A DNA stretch of 40,726 bases, taken from Deltaproteobacteria bacterium. GTDB lineage: Bacteria; Desulfobacterota; Binatia; Binatales; Binataceae. The DNA lies in the NCBI GenBank assembly GCA_021801125.1, contig JAJYYI010000093.1:1-40726 (forward strand), written 5' to 3'. Made by a program: the position numbers and the translations under genes. The notes beneath the pieces are model-generated. The model was not told the DNA's origin. It worked only from the letters and a program-made list of their open reading frames with translations, and did no database searches. Each line of letters starts with the position of its first letter. The first letter of the stretch is position 1. This document shows, piece by piece, positions 1 to 9,048 of the stretch.

Positions 1-125
1 GGGCGATCGCCTGCTGGCTGGCACACTGGAACGAAAATGCCCGACCGTTTCGCTGGACCAAATCGGCCGCTAAGATTAAACGCCGCATCCGCAATGCTGC
101 ACTTATTTACGAGACGCGACACTAG
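1..125 (+). mobile_element. IS630-family transposase, C-terminal remnant
   Basis: The reading frame beginning at base 3 is open from the window edge to a TAG at 123-125. It reads as the tail of a DDE transposase: an HWNEN segment, then PFRWTKSA, then a basic helix. IS630-type transposases typically end with a W-N-x-N/H...PF-x-W-T/K motif of this form. Only about 40 residues are in view, so it cannot be told whether the upstream part is intact. The next reading frame begins inside this one, which suggests the element landed in or beside an older gene. Family assignment is from motif memory only. Confidence 0.6.
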
Positions 126-445
126 AAATCGTTTCGGCGGAAATCAAGATCGATCCCCGAGCGCCGGTCGTCGCTTTTGGGCAAGCCGTTGCTTATCGAC
201 TTTTTTCTGCCAAAACCTATGTCGTCATGCTGAAAACCATGACCGAGGAAGATCAGGGCCGACTGGAATCGTTATTCATGCTGTTCGGAGTCGGTTTTGT
301 ATTGTTCGACGTTGATACGAACGATCCAGGCTTCTCCATCCGCGTCCGTGCCCAGCGCTTCTGGCCGGCCATGTTCTACGTCAACGAGTTTGCTGAGCGG
401 CTCAAATTGTATGATGCAACAGTGTTTCAGCAACTCTTCGGCTGA
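80..445 (+). pseudogene. 5'-truncated hypothetical gene next to the IS630 end
   Basis: This frame is open from just after a TAA at 77-79 to the TGA at 443-445. The first ATG is at 227, but codon use and protein-like composition run upstream of it (IDPRAPVVAFGQAVAYRLFS, then KTYVVM). The 'acidic strand, then AFGQAVAYRLF helix' pattern is reminiscent of restriction-endonuclease-like hypothetical proteins, where a sheet residue is followed by a Q-containing helix; that is only a guess. The C-terminal half (FVLFDVDTNDPGFSIRVRAQ) is a plausible folded domain. The reading frame overlaps the transposase tail, so I read it as the surviving 3' part of a gene cut by the insertion. No function can be assigned. 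Confidence 0.45.
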
Positions 446-991
446 ACTTGACAATGCCGATTGGCAGAAGGCAGAAACGCTAGTCCGTGTCTCACGGTTT
501 CAGGGACGAGCAGGACGTCTTTTATGCCGCGTGTTGCCTCACGTAAGCTTCGGTGCGCCGCGCCATGCCCAACGCCGAGCTGCTCTGCAAGAATAGTGAC
601 TGCTCACCCAATTTGCCAGGGGCCGGCCCACCCGAGCCACATGCTCACGCGTTCGATTTTTGGCGCGTTATAAGCCCGCGGCGTTGCAAGTGTTCAACGG
701 CAGCCTGCGAGAGCCTCGTTCGCTTGGCCGTTACGATGGGCTATCGGGTGGCGCGTGTCTACGATTAAACTGACGTTGGCTGCGTTAGCTCGCACTAAGC
801 GGCAGCGCGCGGTCGCCGCGTCGGCGTCGCGAAAGCGGTACCGTTTGATCGCGCAGCATCCGACTCAAAACAAACGCTCGGATCTGTCGGGGATCTCTCG
901 TTTCCGGTTGAATTAGCCACGCCGCCGGCTCCTGATTCCATAGAATGCGGGAGTTGGATAGAGTCGATTTGGCCGTGAACAAATCTAACCG
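446..991. other. Gene-free stretch before the malic enzyme
   Basis: Short overlapping frames occur in all three plus-strand phases (for example 461-673 and 553-768), but none has a convincing ribosome site, a recognisable motif or steady codon use. With the IS remnant to its left, this is most likely decayed DNA plus the maeA upstream region. No clear promoter or terminator is visible. Confidence 0.5.
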
Positions 992-2674
992 ATGACGGCA
1001 CTGGCCGCGAGCGCGCGAGAGCCGTCTCGAACCAAAAATTACGAGATGAACATGACGCTTAGAGGTGTGTTTTTGCTGCGCGATCCGCGCCTTAACAAGT
1101 CCACCGCTTTCAGCGAGGCCGAGCGCGAGGCTCTGGGACTTATCGGCTTGATGCCCGAAGGAATCGACACCGCGGAGATTCAGCTCCAGCGGGTGTTGCT
1201 CCAGTTGGAGCAGAAGCCGAGCAACCTCGAAAAATATATCTATCTGACCCAGTTGCAGGACAACGACGAGATGCTCTTCTACCGCCTGCTGATGTCCGAT
1301 CCCGCGCGTTTCCTGCCGCTCGTATATACGCCGACGGTCGGCGAGGCCTGTCTGGAGTTCGGGCATATCTTTCGCCGACCCAAAGGTTTGTATATCTCGA
1401 TCAAACGTAGAGGGCGCGTACGCGAAATTCTGCGGAACTGGCCGGAGCGCGACGTGCGCTTTATCGTCGTGACGAGCGGCCAACGTATTCTGGGGCTCGG
1501 CGACCTCGGCGCCAACGGCATGGGAATCCCGATCGGAAAGCTGGCGCTCTACACCGCGTTGGCCGGCGTTCCGCCTCAGCACACGCTGCCCGTTCTCATG
1601 GACTTCGGAACCAACAACGAGTCGCTTCTTAGCGATCCGCTCTACCTTGGGCTGCGGCAGACGCGGACGGCGATCAAGGACCTCGACGAGTTCGTGGACG
1701 AATTCGTGACCGCCGTTGAGGCCGAATTTCCCAACTGCTGCATCCAATTCGAAGATTGGGCGGGTTCCGACGCCGTCCGACTGCTGGCCCGTTACCGCGA
1801 CCGGATTTGCTGCTTCAACGACGATATCCAGGGCACGGCGGCCGTTGCTCTGGCGGGAATTCTCGGAGCGTTGCGCATTACCAAGGCAAGGCTCTCCGAT
1901 CAAACCTTCCTATTCCTGGGCGCGGGTTCCGCCGGCACCGGTATCGCGGACCTGTTGACGGAAGCGATGAGCCGGGAAGGAACTCCGATCGAAAAAGCTC
2001 GCGCGCGAATCTGGCTATTCGACGTCAACGGATTGCTGGAATCGACGCGCGGCGACCTGGCCGATTTCCAGAAGCCCTACGCGCATCCGCACCGGCCGAC
2101 CAAGGATTTTGTCGAGGCTATCGGCTCTATTAAGCCCAGCGCCATTATCGGGGTCAGCACGGTTGCCAAGGCCTTCAATCAGCGCGTGATCGAGACGATG
2201 GCTCGAATCAACGAGCGTCCGATTATCTTTCCCTATTCGAACCCGACCTCCCATTCCGAGTGTACCGCAGAGGAAGCTTACCAGTGGTCCGACGGCCGTG
2301 CGATCTTCGCGAGCGGCAGTCCGTTTCCACCGGTCAAATGGCGCGGTCGGACGTTCGTGCCGGGGCAGGGGAACAACGTCTATATCTTTCCCGCGATCGG
2401 GATGGCGGTTTATGCGACTTGTGCGAAGCGGATTACTGACGAGATGTTTATCGTCGCCGCTCGTGCCGTGGCGGAGCGCGTAACCAGGGAGGAACTGGAT
2501 GCGGGACTGATTTACCCGCCCCAGTCGGAAATCACGCTAACCGAGCTGCACGCGGCAGAGCGGGTGGCGGAGGTGATCTTCAAGCGCGGTCTTGCGGGCG
2601 TGCCGGAGCAGCCGGATATCGCTGCCTTTATCCAATCGCAAGTCTACAAGCCCGAATACCCCGCGCTGGTCTGA
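992..2674 (+). CDS. maeA: NAD-dependent malic enzyme (oxaloacetate-decarboxylating)
   Basis: The enzyme oxidatively decarboxylates malate to pyruvate, usually with NAD+, linking the TCA cycle to pyruvate. The 560-residue product matches the E. coli MaeA (SfcA) class in length (565) and order of motifs. The N-terminal domain has LNKSTAF and the VYTPTVGEAC motif with the catalytic tyrosine. GLGDLGANGMGIPIGKLALY carries the catalytic lysine. QFEDW (near residue 252) and CFNDDIQGTAA supply the metal-binding acidic residues, and FLGAGSAGTGIA is the dinucleotide-binding loop. The family's usual D-V/L-G-T-N-N stretch is DFGTNNE here. There is no strong ribosome site before ATG 992. An alternative ATG at 1046 would remove 18 poorly conserved residues and also fits. 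It stands alone, with 190 nt before the next gene. Confidence 0.96.
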   Translation: MTALAASAREPSRTKNYEMNMTLRGVFLLRDPRLNKSTAFSEAEREALGLIGLMPEGIDTAEIQLQRVLLQLEQKPSNLEKYIYLTQLQDNDEMLFYRLLMSDPARFLPLVYTPTVGEACLEFGHIFRRPKGLYISIKRRGRVREILRNWPERDVRFIVVTSGQRILGLGDLGANGMGIPIGKLALYTALAGVPPQHTLPVLMDFGTNNESLLSDPLYLGLRQTRTAIKDLDEFVDEFVTAVEAEFPNCCIQFEDWAGSDAVRLLARYRDRICCFNDDIQGTAAVALAGILGALRITKARLSDQTFLFLGAGSAGTGIADLLTEAMSREGTPIEKARARIWLFDVNGLLESTRGDLADFQKPYAHPHRPTKDFVEAIGSIKPSAIIGVSTVAKAFNQRVIETMARINERPIIFPYSNPTSHSECTAEEAYQWSDGRAIFASGSPFPPVKWRGRTFVPGQGNNVYIFPAIGMAVYATCAKRITDEMFIVAARAVAERVTREELDAGLIYPPQSEITLTELHAAERVAEVIFKRGLAGVPEQPDIAAFIQSQVYKPEYPALV

Positions 2675-2864
2675 ATGAAACGTCGCTCGCTGCCTCGCAG
2701 GAAACGAGAGCCGAAGCGACCAGCGATTAAAGGCTCGCCTTAAGCGGAAACGTCGCGCGCCTGAACCCTCGGTATCACGTCCCTTTCGACGCTACAGTTC
2801 TTGCCCCAAACATGGCAGGCTGTTAGCGAGCTCGCTTGTTTCGAGCGAGATCGATTCAACGAAA

Positions 2865-4346
2865 ATGGAAAAGACGGCGAAGCGCTGGCTTGTGTTGACG
2901 GTGGCCGGGGCGGGTCTGCTCGCGGTTTTTCTCGACTCCGCCGTCAATATCGCGTTTCCTGCGATAAGCGCGGCCTTCGGCCGTGGCGTCTCAAGCATCC
3001 AGTGGGTCGTTGTCTGCTACATGCTCACCAGCGCGAGCCTGTTGCTTACGTGCGGCCGGCTGGCGGACCTTTTCGGATGCCAGCGGGCGTTGCTGATCGG
3101 CTTGGTCGGCAGCGCGGCTGCTTTTGGACTATGTGGAGTGGCTGGCACCTTCGAGTCATTCTTGGCCTCGCGCGTCCTGCAGGGTGCCGCCGCCGCGCTG
3201 GTTCTGGCGAGCGCGCCCGCGGTGGTAAGCGCCAACTTCTCCCCTCGCGAGCTGGGGCGCGCGCTGGGGGTTCTCAACATGGTCGGGTTCGTCGGCTTCA
3301 CTTCTGGCCCGATTCTCGGAGGGTTGCTGGTTGAACATTTCGGATGGCGCGCCGTATATCTGTTCCGCGTCCCCCTGTCGCTGGGGACGATAGCGCTGGC
3401 GATGCTGCTGCCGCGCGAGGAGGTCCCACGCTCAAGCGATCGGGAATTCGACTTCTTGGGCAGCGTGGCTCTTGCGGCCGGAGTGGGGCTCGCCGGCGTC
3501 GGGCTCGCGCTGGCAGCCGTGAAGGGCCTGCATTCCAGCGCCTGGAAGTCGCCCCAGATGCTCGGGCTGGCATGCGGCTCCGCGGCCAGCTTTGCGTTGT
3601 TGATTACCATGGAGCGGCGGGCTCGCTATCCGCTGCTCGACCGCCGTTGGCTGGCGGCGGCGCTTGTATTCGCGAATGCCAGCAATCTGCTCTCCAACCT
3701 CGCGATGTTCGCGGTGTGGCTGCTGGTGCCGTATTACGTGGTGAACGTGCTGCGTTTTAAAGTCTCGGCGGGTGGCGCGCTGCTTGCGCCTTGTTCGCTA
3801 GGCATGGCATTGAGCGCGCCCTTCGCGGGTGCGCTCTCGGACCGTTTCGGTGCGCGATGGCCGCAGCTTCTCGGACTGGCGGTTGAGATGCTCGGGCTTT
3901 TGCTCGCCTCGCAGCGCGGTCTGCGATCGTCATTCGCGACGGTCGCGGTTCCGCTGCTGTTGGTGGGACTCGGGCTCGGCACTTTTGCTGTAGCGAATAT
4001 GCGTTTGGTGATGACTTCGATCGGGCGGGCGGACCAGGGGATAGCCGCGGGAGTCGTGGGGATGATGCGCACACTAGGAGTCGTGACGGGAGCCAGTTCC
4101 GCCGCGGCGGTGTTCGGCATGCGCCGGAAGGTGTACCAAGCCGCGCTGACGTCCGCCTCGCTCACTCCCCAAGCGCTTGCCGACCAAAGTTTCATTTCCG
4201 CCTTCCAGGACACCTTCCTGGTGTCGACCGCGCTCTGCCTGGTGGCCGTTGTTCTAGCGGCAATCCCCGTGCGCTACCGGGACGTTCTGGCCGCGGAGGA
4301 ACCTACCGAGGCCGAAAACCGCACCTGCCCCGTACAGCAGCCCTAA
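2865..4346 (+). CDS. MFS exporter, DHA2 (EmrB/QacA-like) type
   Basis: This is a 493-residue inner-membrane protein with about 13-14 hydrophobic segments, the size and layout of the 14-TM drug:H+ antiporter family. Helix 1 contains the typical FLDSAVNIAFPAI stretch with its acidic residue, followed by the WVVVCYMLTSASLL helix and the loop GRLADLFGCQRALLIG (motif A form G-x-L-x-D-x-x-G-x-x-x). A later SGPILGGLLVEHFGWRAVYL segment is the antiporter motif C region. The likely role is proton-driven efflux of a hydrophobic or drug-like compound; the substrate cannot be read from sequence. No dedicated regulator or membrane-fusion partner is adjacent. The region directly downstream is a broken ftsH fragment, so this may be a rearrangement junction. 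Confidence 0.9.
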   Translation: MEKTAKRWLVLTVAGAGLLAVFLDSAVNIAFPAISAAFGRGVSSIQWVVVCYMLTSASLLLTCGRLADLFGCQRALLIGLVGSAAAFGLCGVAGTFESFLASRVLQGAAAALVLASAPAVVSANFSPRELGRALGVLNMVGFVGFTSGPILGGLLVEHFGWRAVYLFRVPLSLGTIALAMLLPREEVPRSSDREFDFLGSVALAAGVGLAGVGLALAAVKGLHSSAWKSPQMLGLACGSAASFALLITMERRARYPLLDRRWLAAALVFANASNLLSNLAMFAVWLLVPYYVVNVLRFKVSAGGALLAPCSLGMALSAPFAGALSDRFGARWPQLLGLAVEMLGLLLASQRGLRSSFATVAVPLLLVGLGLGTFAVANMRLVMTSIGRADQGIAAGVVGMMRTLGVVTGASSAAAVFGMRRKVYQAALTSASLTPQALADQSFISAFQDTFLVSTALCLVAVVLAAIPVRYRDVLAAEEPTEAENRTCPVQQP

Positions 4347-4370
4347 TCGGCGATTTCCATCTCGCCGGCG

Positions 4371-4933
4371 GGCAAGCTAACCGGCCTCACTTCACGCGGC
4401 GCGTGAGAATCTAACCAGCGGCCAACCGAGGACCGATTTCTGATGAGCCAGCCGAAACTTGCCGACAAGATGGCCGTGCTTCTTGGCGGGCGGGTGGCCG
4501 AGACGATCGTCTTCAGTGAGATCTCGACCGGCGCCGCGGACGATCTAGTCAAGGTCACGGACATCGCCGAAGGCATGGTTACTCGTTTTGGCATGGCTCC
4601 GGCATGGGGACAGATTACCTACGAAGCCGAGCCGCGCAGGTTCCTCACCGCCATACCGACGCCCCGGTTCTGGAACGCCGCTCTAGCGAGGAGACCGCGC
4701 AGAAAATCGACCACGCTGTGCGCGAATTGGTTGAAAAGGCATTTGAACGGGCGCTGTCTGTCCTCAAAGAGAAGCGCGCCATTCTGGAAAAGGGCGCCAA
4801 GGAGCTGCTGCAAAAAGAGACCCTGGTGGCCGATGACCTGGCACGGCTTATCGGCCAGACGGCCCGGCATCGGTGTGCGGCCGCCGACTCGCCAGCGAGT
4901 TCGTCTCCCTCGGGCGCGTCGACGGCGCGTTAG
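4371..4933 (+). pseudogene. ftsH: ftsH 3' fragment, frameshifted (dead)
   Basis: The translation from about 4413 onward is unmistakably the end of the M41 protease domain of the ATP-dependent membrane protease FtsH: PTEDRFLMSQ, LLGGRVAETIVF, then TGAADDLVKVTDIAEGM and TRFGMAP. The homology stays in frame to about 4660 (EPRRFL). It then continues in another frame as VLERRSSEETAQKIDHAV, FERALSVLKEKRA and ETLVADDLARLIG, so there is a frameshift near 4660-4665. An in-frame TGA at 4404-4406 interrupts the same homology upstream (LTSRGA before it). The AAA+ domain, the HExxH zinc site and the membrane helices are all missing. It is a relic of a duplicated or rearranged ftsH, not a working gene. Confidence 0.85.
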
Positions 4934-5348
4934 TGCTCTTCGACCAGATAGCGGCGCGACTCCCAGCAGGCGGCGCGGGGCGATGCTGCGAACGGGTTGC
5001 GTCAGCTTCGGGTAGGTTGAGGCCTTGATAAGAGGATTCGGCCGAGATCGAGTCGCTCGGCACGGCGCGTTCGGCGGCTGCCTAACTGCCGGTGTCCATT
5101 CTATCTGATTTTTTCGCGCGTTCCTTCGTTGAGCCATCTCCGTTGGGCCTTCGTAGAGTTATCGTTTCTGGCCTCGCTGATCTTTTTGTCTTGTCCTATT
5201 GGTGGCTCAATTTGAAACGGAAAAGATAGAAAAGCACGGAGGTGAGACTTCAACCTGGCCGGGGCCGAAAGTTTGTGCTTATGCATCCGGTCTTGGCTGC
5301 GGTTTCGCCTTTAAGGAAAAACCTCGTGAAAGGAAAGGCCGTCAAAAA
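4934..5348. other. Intergenic region upstream of the flavoprotein
   Basis: No coding potential is convincing on either strand. The 5105-5200 part is T-rich on the plus strand and could hold promoter elements, but I cannot point to a clear -35/-10 pair. An in-frame extension of the next gene back to 5199 exists but looks non-coding. Confidence 0.4.
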
Positions 5349-6860
5349 ATGCGGGCTGATAACGTTGACGTGATTGTAGTCGGCGGCGGCGGAGCTGGGT
5401 TGATGGCCGCTTACACCGCTGCGCGTCTGGGGCGTGCCGTGATGCTGCTCGAAAAGGAGACCGCACTTGGCGGCACGACGGGTCTGTCGGTCGGGACGAT
5501 CTGCAGCAGCGCTACTGTGTATCAGAAAACTCTTGGCGTGGTCGACGGACCTGACGAGCATTTTGAAGACATGGGGAAGCTGGCGGGTCCGCTGGCGCCT
5601 CGCGATAATCTCCCGCTTCGCCGGATCCTGGTCGACGGCGTTCCGGAGACCATCCAGCATCTGGTCGACCTTGGAATCGACTTCGCCGGTCCTTTTCCGG
5701 AACCGCCCCATCGTGTTCCCCGCCTTCATGCGATAGTTCCCCACTCCAGGGGCTACATCTATCATCTGGCCAAAGCTTGCCGCCGGCTCGGCGTCGACAT
5801 ACGTCTCGGGGCGGCGGCGCGAAGGCTAATTGTCGAGGACGGCCTGGTCAACGGCGTGGAGGCGGGCCCGGAGGGCGCTGGCGCGCAAACGATCCGCGCT
5901 CGTAAAGCGGTTATCTTGGCCACGGGTGATTTCAGCGCCGCCGATCGTCCGTTCAAGGAAAAGTTCATGGCTGGGCCGCTCTTGGAGATTACCGGCATTA
6001 ACCGCGCGAGTACGGGAGACGGCCAGCGGATGGGCGAGGAGGTGGGTAGCGAGGTGATGAACGGCGATCTCGCCTGGGGTCCCGAGCTTCGCTTCCTGGC
6101 GCCGCCGAAGTCGACGCTGATCGCAAAGCTGCCGCCGTGGCGCGCCATTAGCAAGGCGATAACCGTTGCGATGCGGACGATGCCCCCTTCCGTGTTGCGG
6201 CCTCTCTTGATGGCCTATGTTACGACCTTTCTTGCTCCGTCACATCAATTGTTCCGGCAAGGGGCGATACTCGCGAACCTCGACGGCAAGCGATTCTGCG
6301 ATGAGCTGGACCGGCCGCAAGACAAGCTTGCATACGAGCGGCGTCAGTCCGCGTTTATTGTCTTCGATTCAAAAGTGGCGGCGAAATTTAACGAGTGGCC
6401 TAATTTTATTTCTACCGCGCCCGGCGTGGGTTATGCGTACCTGGCCGATTACAAGAAGTTTCGCAAAGACATTTTCTTCGAAGCTGATAGCTGGACGAGC
6501 CTCGCTGAAAAGATCAGCGTTCCGGCCGCGACATTGAACCAAGCGATCGCCGAGTACAATCATAAGGCTGCCATGCAGGGACGTCCGCCGCTGGTTGACG
6601 CCCCATTCTTTGCACTGGGTCCGGCGAGGGCCTGGATCGTCTTCACCGAAGGCGGCCTGAGGGTTGATTCGCGTCTTCGCGTCTTGGACAAGAACAACCA
6701 GCCGATCGGCGGCCTGTACGCCGCGGGCTCTGCAGGCCAGGGAGGATTGCTGCTCGAAGGCCACGGCCATCATTTGGCATGGGCGTTCACCTCGGGGCGG
6801 CTTGCCGGTCGCAATGCCAGCTTCGATGCGGCAGGCGGGTCGAAGACGGGAGCGGACTGA
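5349..6860 (+). CDS. FAD-dependent oxidoreductase (FAD_binding_2; fumarate reductase/KstD superfamily)
   Basis: The 503-residue soluble flavoprotein starts with the dinucleotide-binding fold GGGGAGLMAAYTAARLG (about residues 13-29) and has the second FAD contact GGTTGLSVGTI. The C-terminal FAD motif is GLYAAGSAGQGGLLLEGHG. The family reduces or dehydrogenates C=C bonds in substrates such as fumarate, urocanate or 3-ketosteroids. The ketosteroid-dehydrogenase signature with tyrosine (Y-P-G-P-G) is absent and replaced by LLEGHGHHLAW, so it is not a canonical KstD. No heme or covalent-FMN domain is fused. ATG 5349 is preferred because GAAAGGAAAGG lies just upstream and FAD binding begins 13 residues in; a longer frame from 5199 adds an unlikely leader. 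An SDR follows 105 nt downstream, so the pair probably acts on the same unknown alicyclic or steroid-like substrate. Confidence 0.85.
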   Translation: MRADNVDVIVVGGGGAGLMAAYTAARLGRAVMLLEKETALGGTTGLSVGTICSSATVYQKTLGVVDGPDEHFEDMGKLAGPLAPRDNLPLRRILVDGVPETIQHLVDLGIDFAGPFPEPPHRVPRLHAIVPHSRGYIYHLAKACRRLGVDIRLGAAARRLIVEDGLVNGVEAGPEGAGAQTIRARKAVILATGDFSAADRPFKEKFMAGPLLEITGINRASTGDGQRMGEEVGSEVMNGDLAWGPELRFLAPPKSTLIAKLPPWRAISKAITVAMRTMPPSVLRPLLMAYVTTFLAPSHQLFRQGAILANLDGKRFCDELDRPQDKLAYERRQSAFIVFDSKVAAKFNEWPNFISTAPGVGYAYLADYKKFRKDIFFEADSWTSLAEKISVPAATLNQAIAEYNHKAAMQGRPPLVDAPFFALGPARAWIVFTEGGLRVDSRLRVLDKNNQPIGGLYAAGSAGQGGLLLEGHGHHLAWAFTSGRLAGRNASFDAAGGSKTGAD

Positions 6861-6965
6861 GGGGGCCGAGACCGATCGGGCGTTGGCGCATCGCTGTATA
6901 GACCGTGCTCGTGCCAAGGGGATAGCTCGGGTAGGTCGCACTGACTATTGCGAGGAGGACAGGGT

Positions 6966-7718
6966 ATGAGACTTCAGAGCAAAGTCTGCATTATCACGGG
7001 AGGAGGTTCCGGAATCGGTGAAGCGGCGTGCAAGGTCTTCGCGCGCGAAGGCGCCGCCGTAGTCGTTGCGGACAAGTCGCTTGAGGCGGCGACGGCGGTT
7101 GCCGGAGAGATCGGCAATCGAGCCATTGCTCTCGAAGTTGACGTGGCGCAAAGCGATAAGGTCGCCAAAATGGTGCGTGACGCGGTCGCTCGCTTCGGCA
7201 GAGTCGATGTGTTGGTCAACAACGCCGGCTACGGGATTAGCGGAGACGTGGTAGAAACCGATGAAGAGGCGTGGAACGCGCTCATGGCGGTCAACGTGAA
7301 CGGCGTCTTTTTCGGTTGCAAGTACGCAATCCCGCAAATGCGAAAACAGGGCGGTGGCGTTATTATAAACACCGCGTCGGTCGTTGCCTCGATAGGAATA
7401 CGCAGCCGCGCCGCTTACTGCGCCTCGAAAGGCGCGGTGGCGGCGCTTACGCGAGCGATGGCGCTCGACCACGTCGGCGACAACATTCGTATCAACGCTG
7501 TGGCGCCTGGGACGATCGAGACTTCCTATTTCGACGCAATGATGCGGAAGTCCGAGCGGGCCGACGAGTTACGGCGCGAGCTTGCCGCGCGCCAAATAAT
7601 GAACCGGCTCGGCAGGCCCGAAGAAATCGCGAACGGGATGCTGTTCCTGGCCTGCGATGAATCCTCGTTCATGACCGGCGCGATATTGACGATCGACGGC
7701 GGTTGGACCGCGCAGTAG
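6966..7718 (+). CDS. SDR family NAD(P)-dependent oxidoreductase
   Basis: A classical short-chain dehydrogenase of 250 residues. It has the cofactor-binding TGGGSGIG near residue 11, then NNAG, a catalytic serine in NTASVVAS, and the YCASK active-site tyrosine/lysine pair. It ends in the usual GAILTIDGGW. An acidic residue in VVVADKS after strand 2 favours NAD over NADP. The start at 6966 is chosen because a perfect AGGAGG at 6953-6958 sits 7 nt before it; the in-frame ATG at 6948 has none. It follows the flavoprotein gene and points toward the oppositely oriented acyl-CoA dehydrogenase-like gene. The likely role is alcohol/ketone interconversion in the same catabolic route; the substrate is unknown. 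Confidence 0.93.
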   Translation: MRLQSKVCIITGGGSGIGEAACKVFAREGAAVVVADKSLEAATAVAGEIGNRAIALEVDVAQSDKVAKMVRDAVARFGRVDVLVNNAGYGISGDVVETDEEAWNALMAVNVNGVFFGCKYAIPQMRKQGGGVIINTASVVASIGIRSRAAYCASKGAVAALTRAMALDHVGDNIRINAVAPGTIETSYFDAMMRKSERADELRRELAARQIMNRLGRPEEIANGMLFLACDESSFMTGAILTIDGGWTAQ

Positions 7719-7794
7719 CCGCGTGGCTTTCGCGGCGCGGCCGGCTCGCGCCCGTGCTGTGCCGTGGTGCTTACTTTTCTTCGGGGCCGTTCGT

Positions 7795-9009
7795 TTAGCG
7801 CGAGGCGCTCTTATACAGATCCTTCGGGAGCAGGCGGGAGGCTATGAGGTTACGGAGAACCTGGGTTGTCCCTCCGCCAATCGCGTACATCCGTACGTCT
7901 CGTAGCATCCGTTCCAACGGAAGGTCGCATGAATAGCCCATCGCGCCGTGAATTTGCAGCGCGGTATTGACGACATCGATCGCGTCCTCCGCCGCAACAA
8001 GCTTGGCCACAGCGGTCTCCGTCGGATCGGGAAACGCATCGCCGGCGTTGCCCGCGGCCCTGTACACCAGGAGCCGCGCCGCCTCCAGTTTGACGTGCAT
8101 ATCGGCGAGCATCCATTGCACGCCCTGAAACTGGCCGATGTAACGGCCGAACTGCCTGCGCTGTTGAGCATATCCGAGCGCCTGGTCGAACGCGGCTTGG
8201 GCGACGCCCAGCGCGATCGCTGCCGCGCCCACGCGCTGTCGGTTATAGGCGCGCATCAGCTTCGGAAAGCCGCCTCCCGGCGGGACGAGGATCGCATCCG
8301 GAAGAACCCGGCAGTCATGCAAAGAGACGTCCGCCTCCGGCATGCCGCGCAGTCCCATGATCTTGCGCACGCGGTCAATCTTGAGCCCTGGATTAGCGCT
8401 CTCGACCAGCACGCCGCCTACGCCGTCGGCGCCAGGGCGATCTTCGAAGCGCGCAAAGATCAAATAAAGGCGTGATACCCCGCCGCCGCTAATCCAGCGT
8501 TTATGGCCGTTGAGCAGATAGACGTCTCCGTCGCGCTTGGCTGACGTCTCCAGTTCGCTGGCGGCCGAGCCCGTGTCAGGCTCGGTAATCGCTATCGCCG
8601 GCTTGTCTCCCTCCACGATCCACGGCAAATAGCGCCGCTTCTGGCTTTCGGTGCCATAATGGATTAGCGCGCCGGGAACTGCGGTGTTGGCGTCAACGAC
8701 GATCCGCGCCACGACCGCCGACGCTTTGGCGATTTCTTCAACGACGAGCGTGGCGCTGAGCAGGCTTGCCCCGCCGCCGCCGTAAGCCTCGGGAACGACC
8801 ATGCCCATAAAGCCCTGCTCGGCGAGCTTGCGCACGATATCGTGCGGGTACTCGTCGGTCTGGTCGATCTCGGCAGCCCGAGGTGCCACGACTTCTTCGG
8901 CGAAGCGACGAGCCTTGTCCTTAAGTTCGCGATGAGCTGGCGTGAGATCGAATAGTCGCGGTTGGCTGGCTCGCTCAGGCGACGCGGATGAAACAGCTTG
9001 GGTTGGCAT
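7795..9009 (-). CDS. Acyl-CoA dehydrogenase-fold protein, 3-sulfinopropionyl-CoA desulfinase-like
   Basis: This 404-residue protein has the full ACAD fold, with AITEPDTGSAASE (FAD/substrate loop), GHKRWISGGG, RRQFGRYIGQFQGVQWMLADM and LQIHGAMGYS. The Glu of medium-chain enzymes (E-G-T motif) is Gly here (AIGGGTTQVLRN). The alternative Glu of long-chain/isovaleryl enzymes is Gln (AYNRQRVGAA). From memory, this Gln/Gly pair, the SGGG loop and an Arg in VARIVVDAN (near residue 102) match Acd desulfinases such as AcdDPN7 of Advenella, which release sulfite from 3-sulfinopropionyl-CoA instead of oxidising it. The start at 9009 has GGAGAG about 9 nt upstream; a longer frame to 9060 lacks support. 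A perfect 16-bp palindrome lies 40 nt upstream. Confidence 0.8.
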   Translation of the reverse strand: MPTQAVSSASPERASQPRLFDLTPAHRELKDKARRFAEEVVAPRAAEIDQTDEYPHDIVRKLAEQGFMGMVVPEAYGGGGASLLSATLVVEEIAKASAVVARIVVDANTAVPGALIHYGTESQKRRYLPWIVEGDKPAIAITEPDTGSAASELETSAKRDGDVYLLNGHKRWISGGGVSRLYLIFARFEDRPGADGVGGVLVESANPGLKIDRVRKIMGLRGMPEADVSLHDCRVLPDAILVPPGGGFPKLMRAYNRQRVGAAAIALGVAQAAFDQALGYAQQRRQFGRYIGQFQGVQWMLADMHVKLEAARLLVYRAAGNAGDAFPDPTETAVAKLVAAEDAIDVVNTALQIHGAMGYSCDLPLERMLRDVRMYAIGGGTTQVLRNLIASRLLPKDLYKSASR

Positions 9010-9048
9010 CCAAATCTCTCCAGTGTCTGAAAGCATCTCCCAGGTCGG

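Noticed and set aside
553-768. 71-codon frame with several cysteines between the IS remnant and maeA
   Set aside because: Cys spacing matches no metal-binding family, there is no ribosome site, and it lies in decayed DNA.
785-1903. Long minus-strand reading frame opposite the malic enzyme
   Set aside because: It is antisense to a certain gene, has no motif, and arises from the codon bias of GC-rich DNA.
5349-6860. Calling the flavoprotein a 3-ketosteroid delta-1-dehydrogenase
   Set aside because: The C-terminal Tyr-Pro-Gly-Pro-Gly block needed for that reaction is absent; only the superfamily call is safe.
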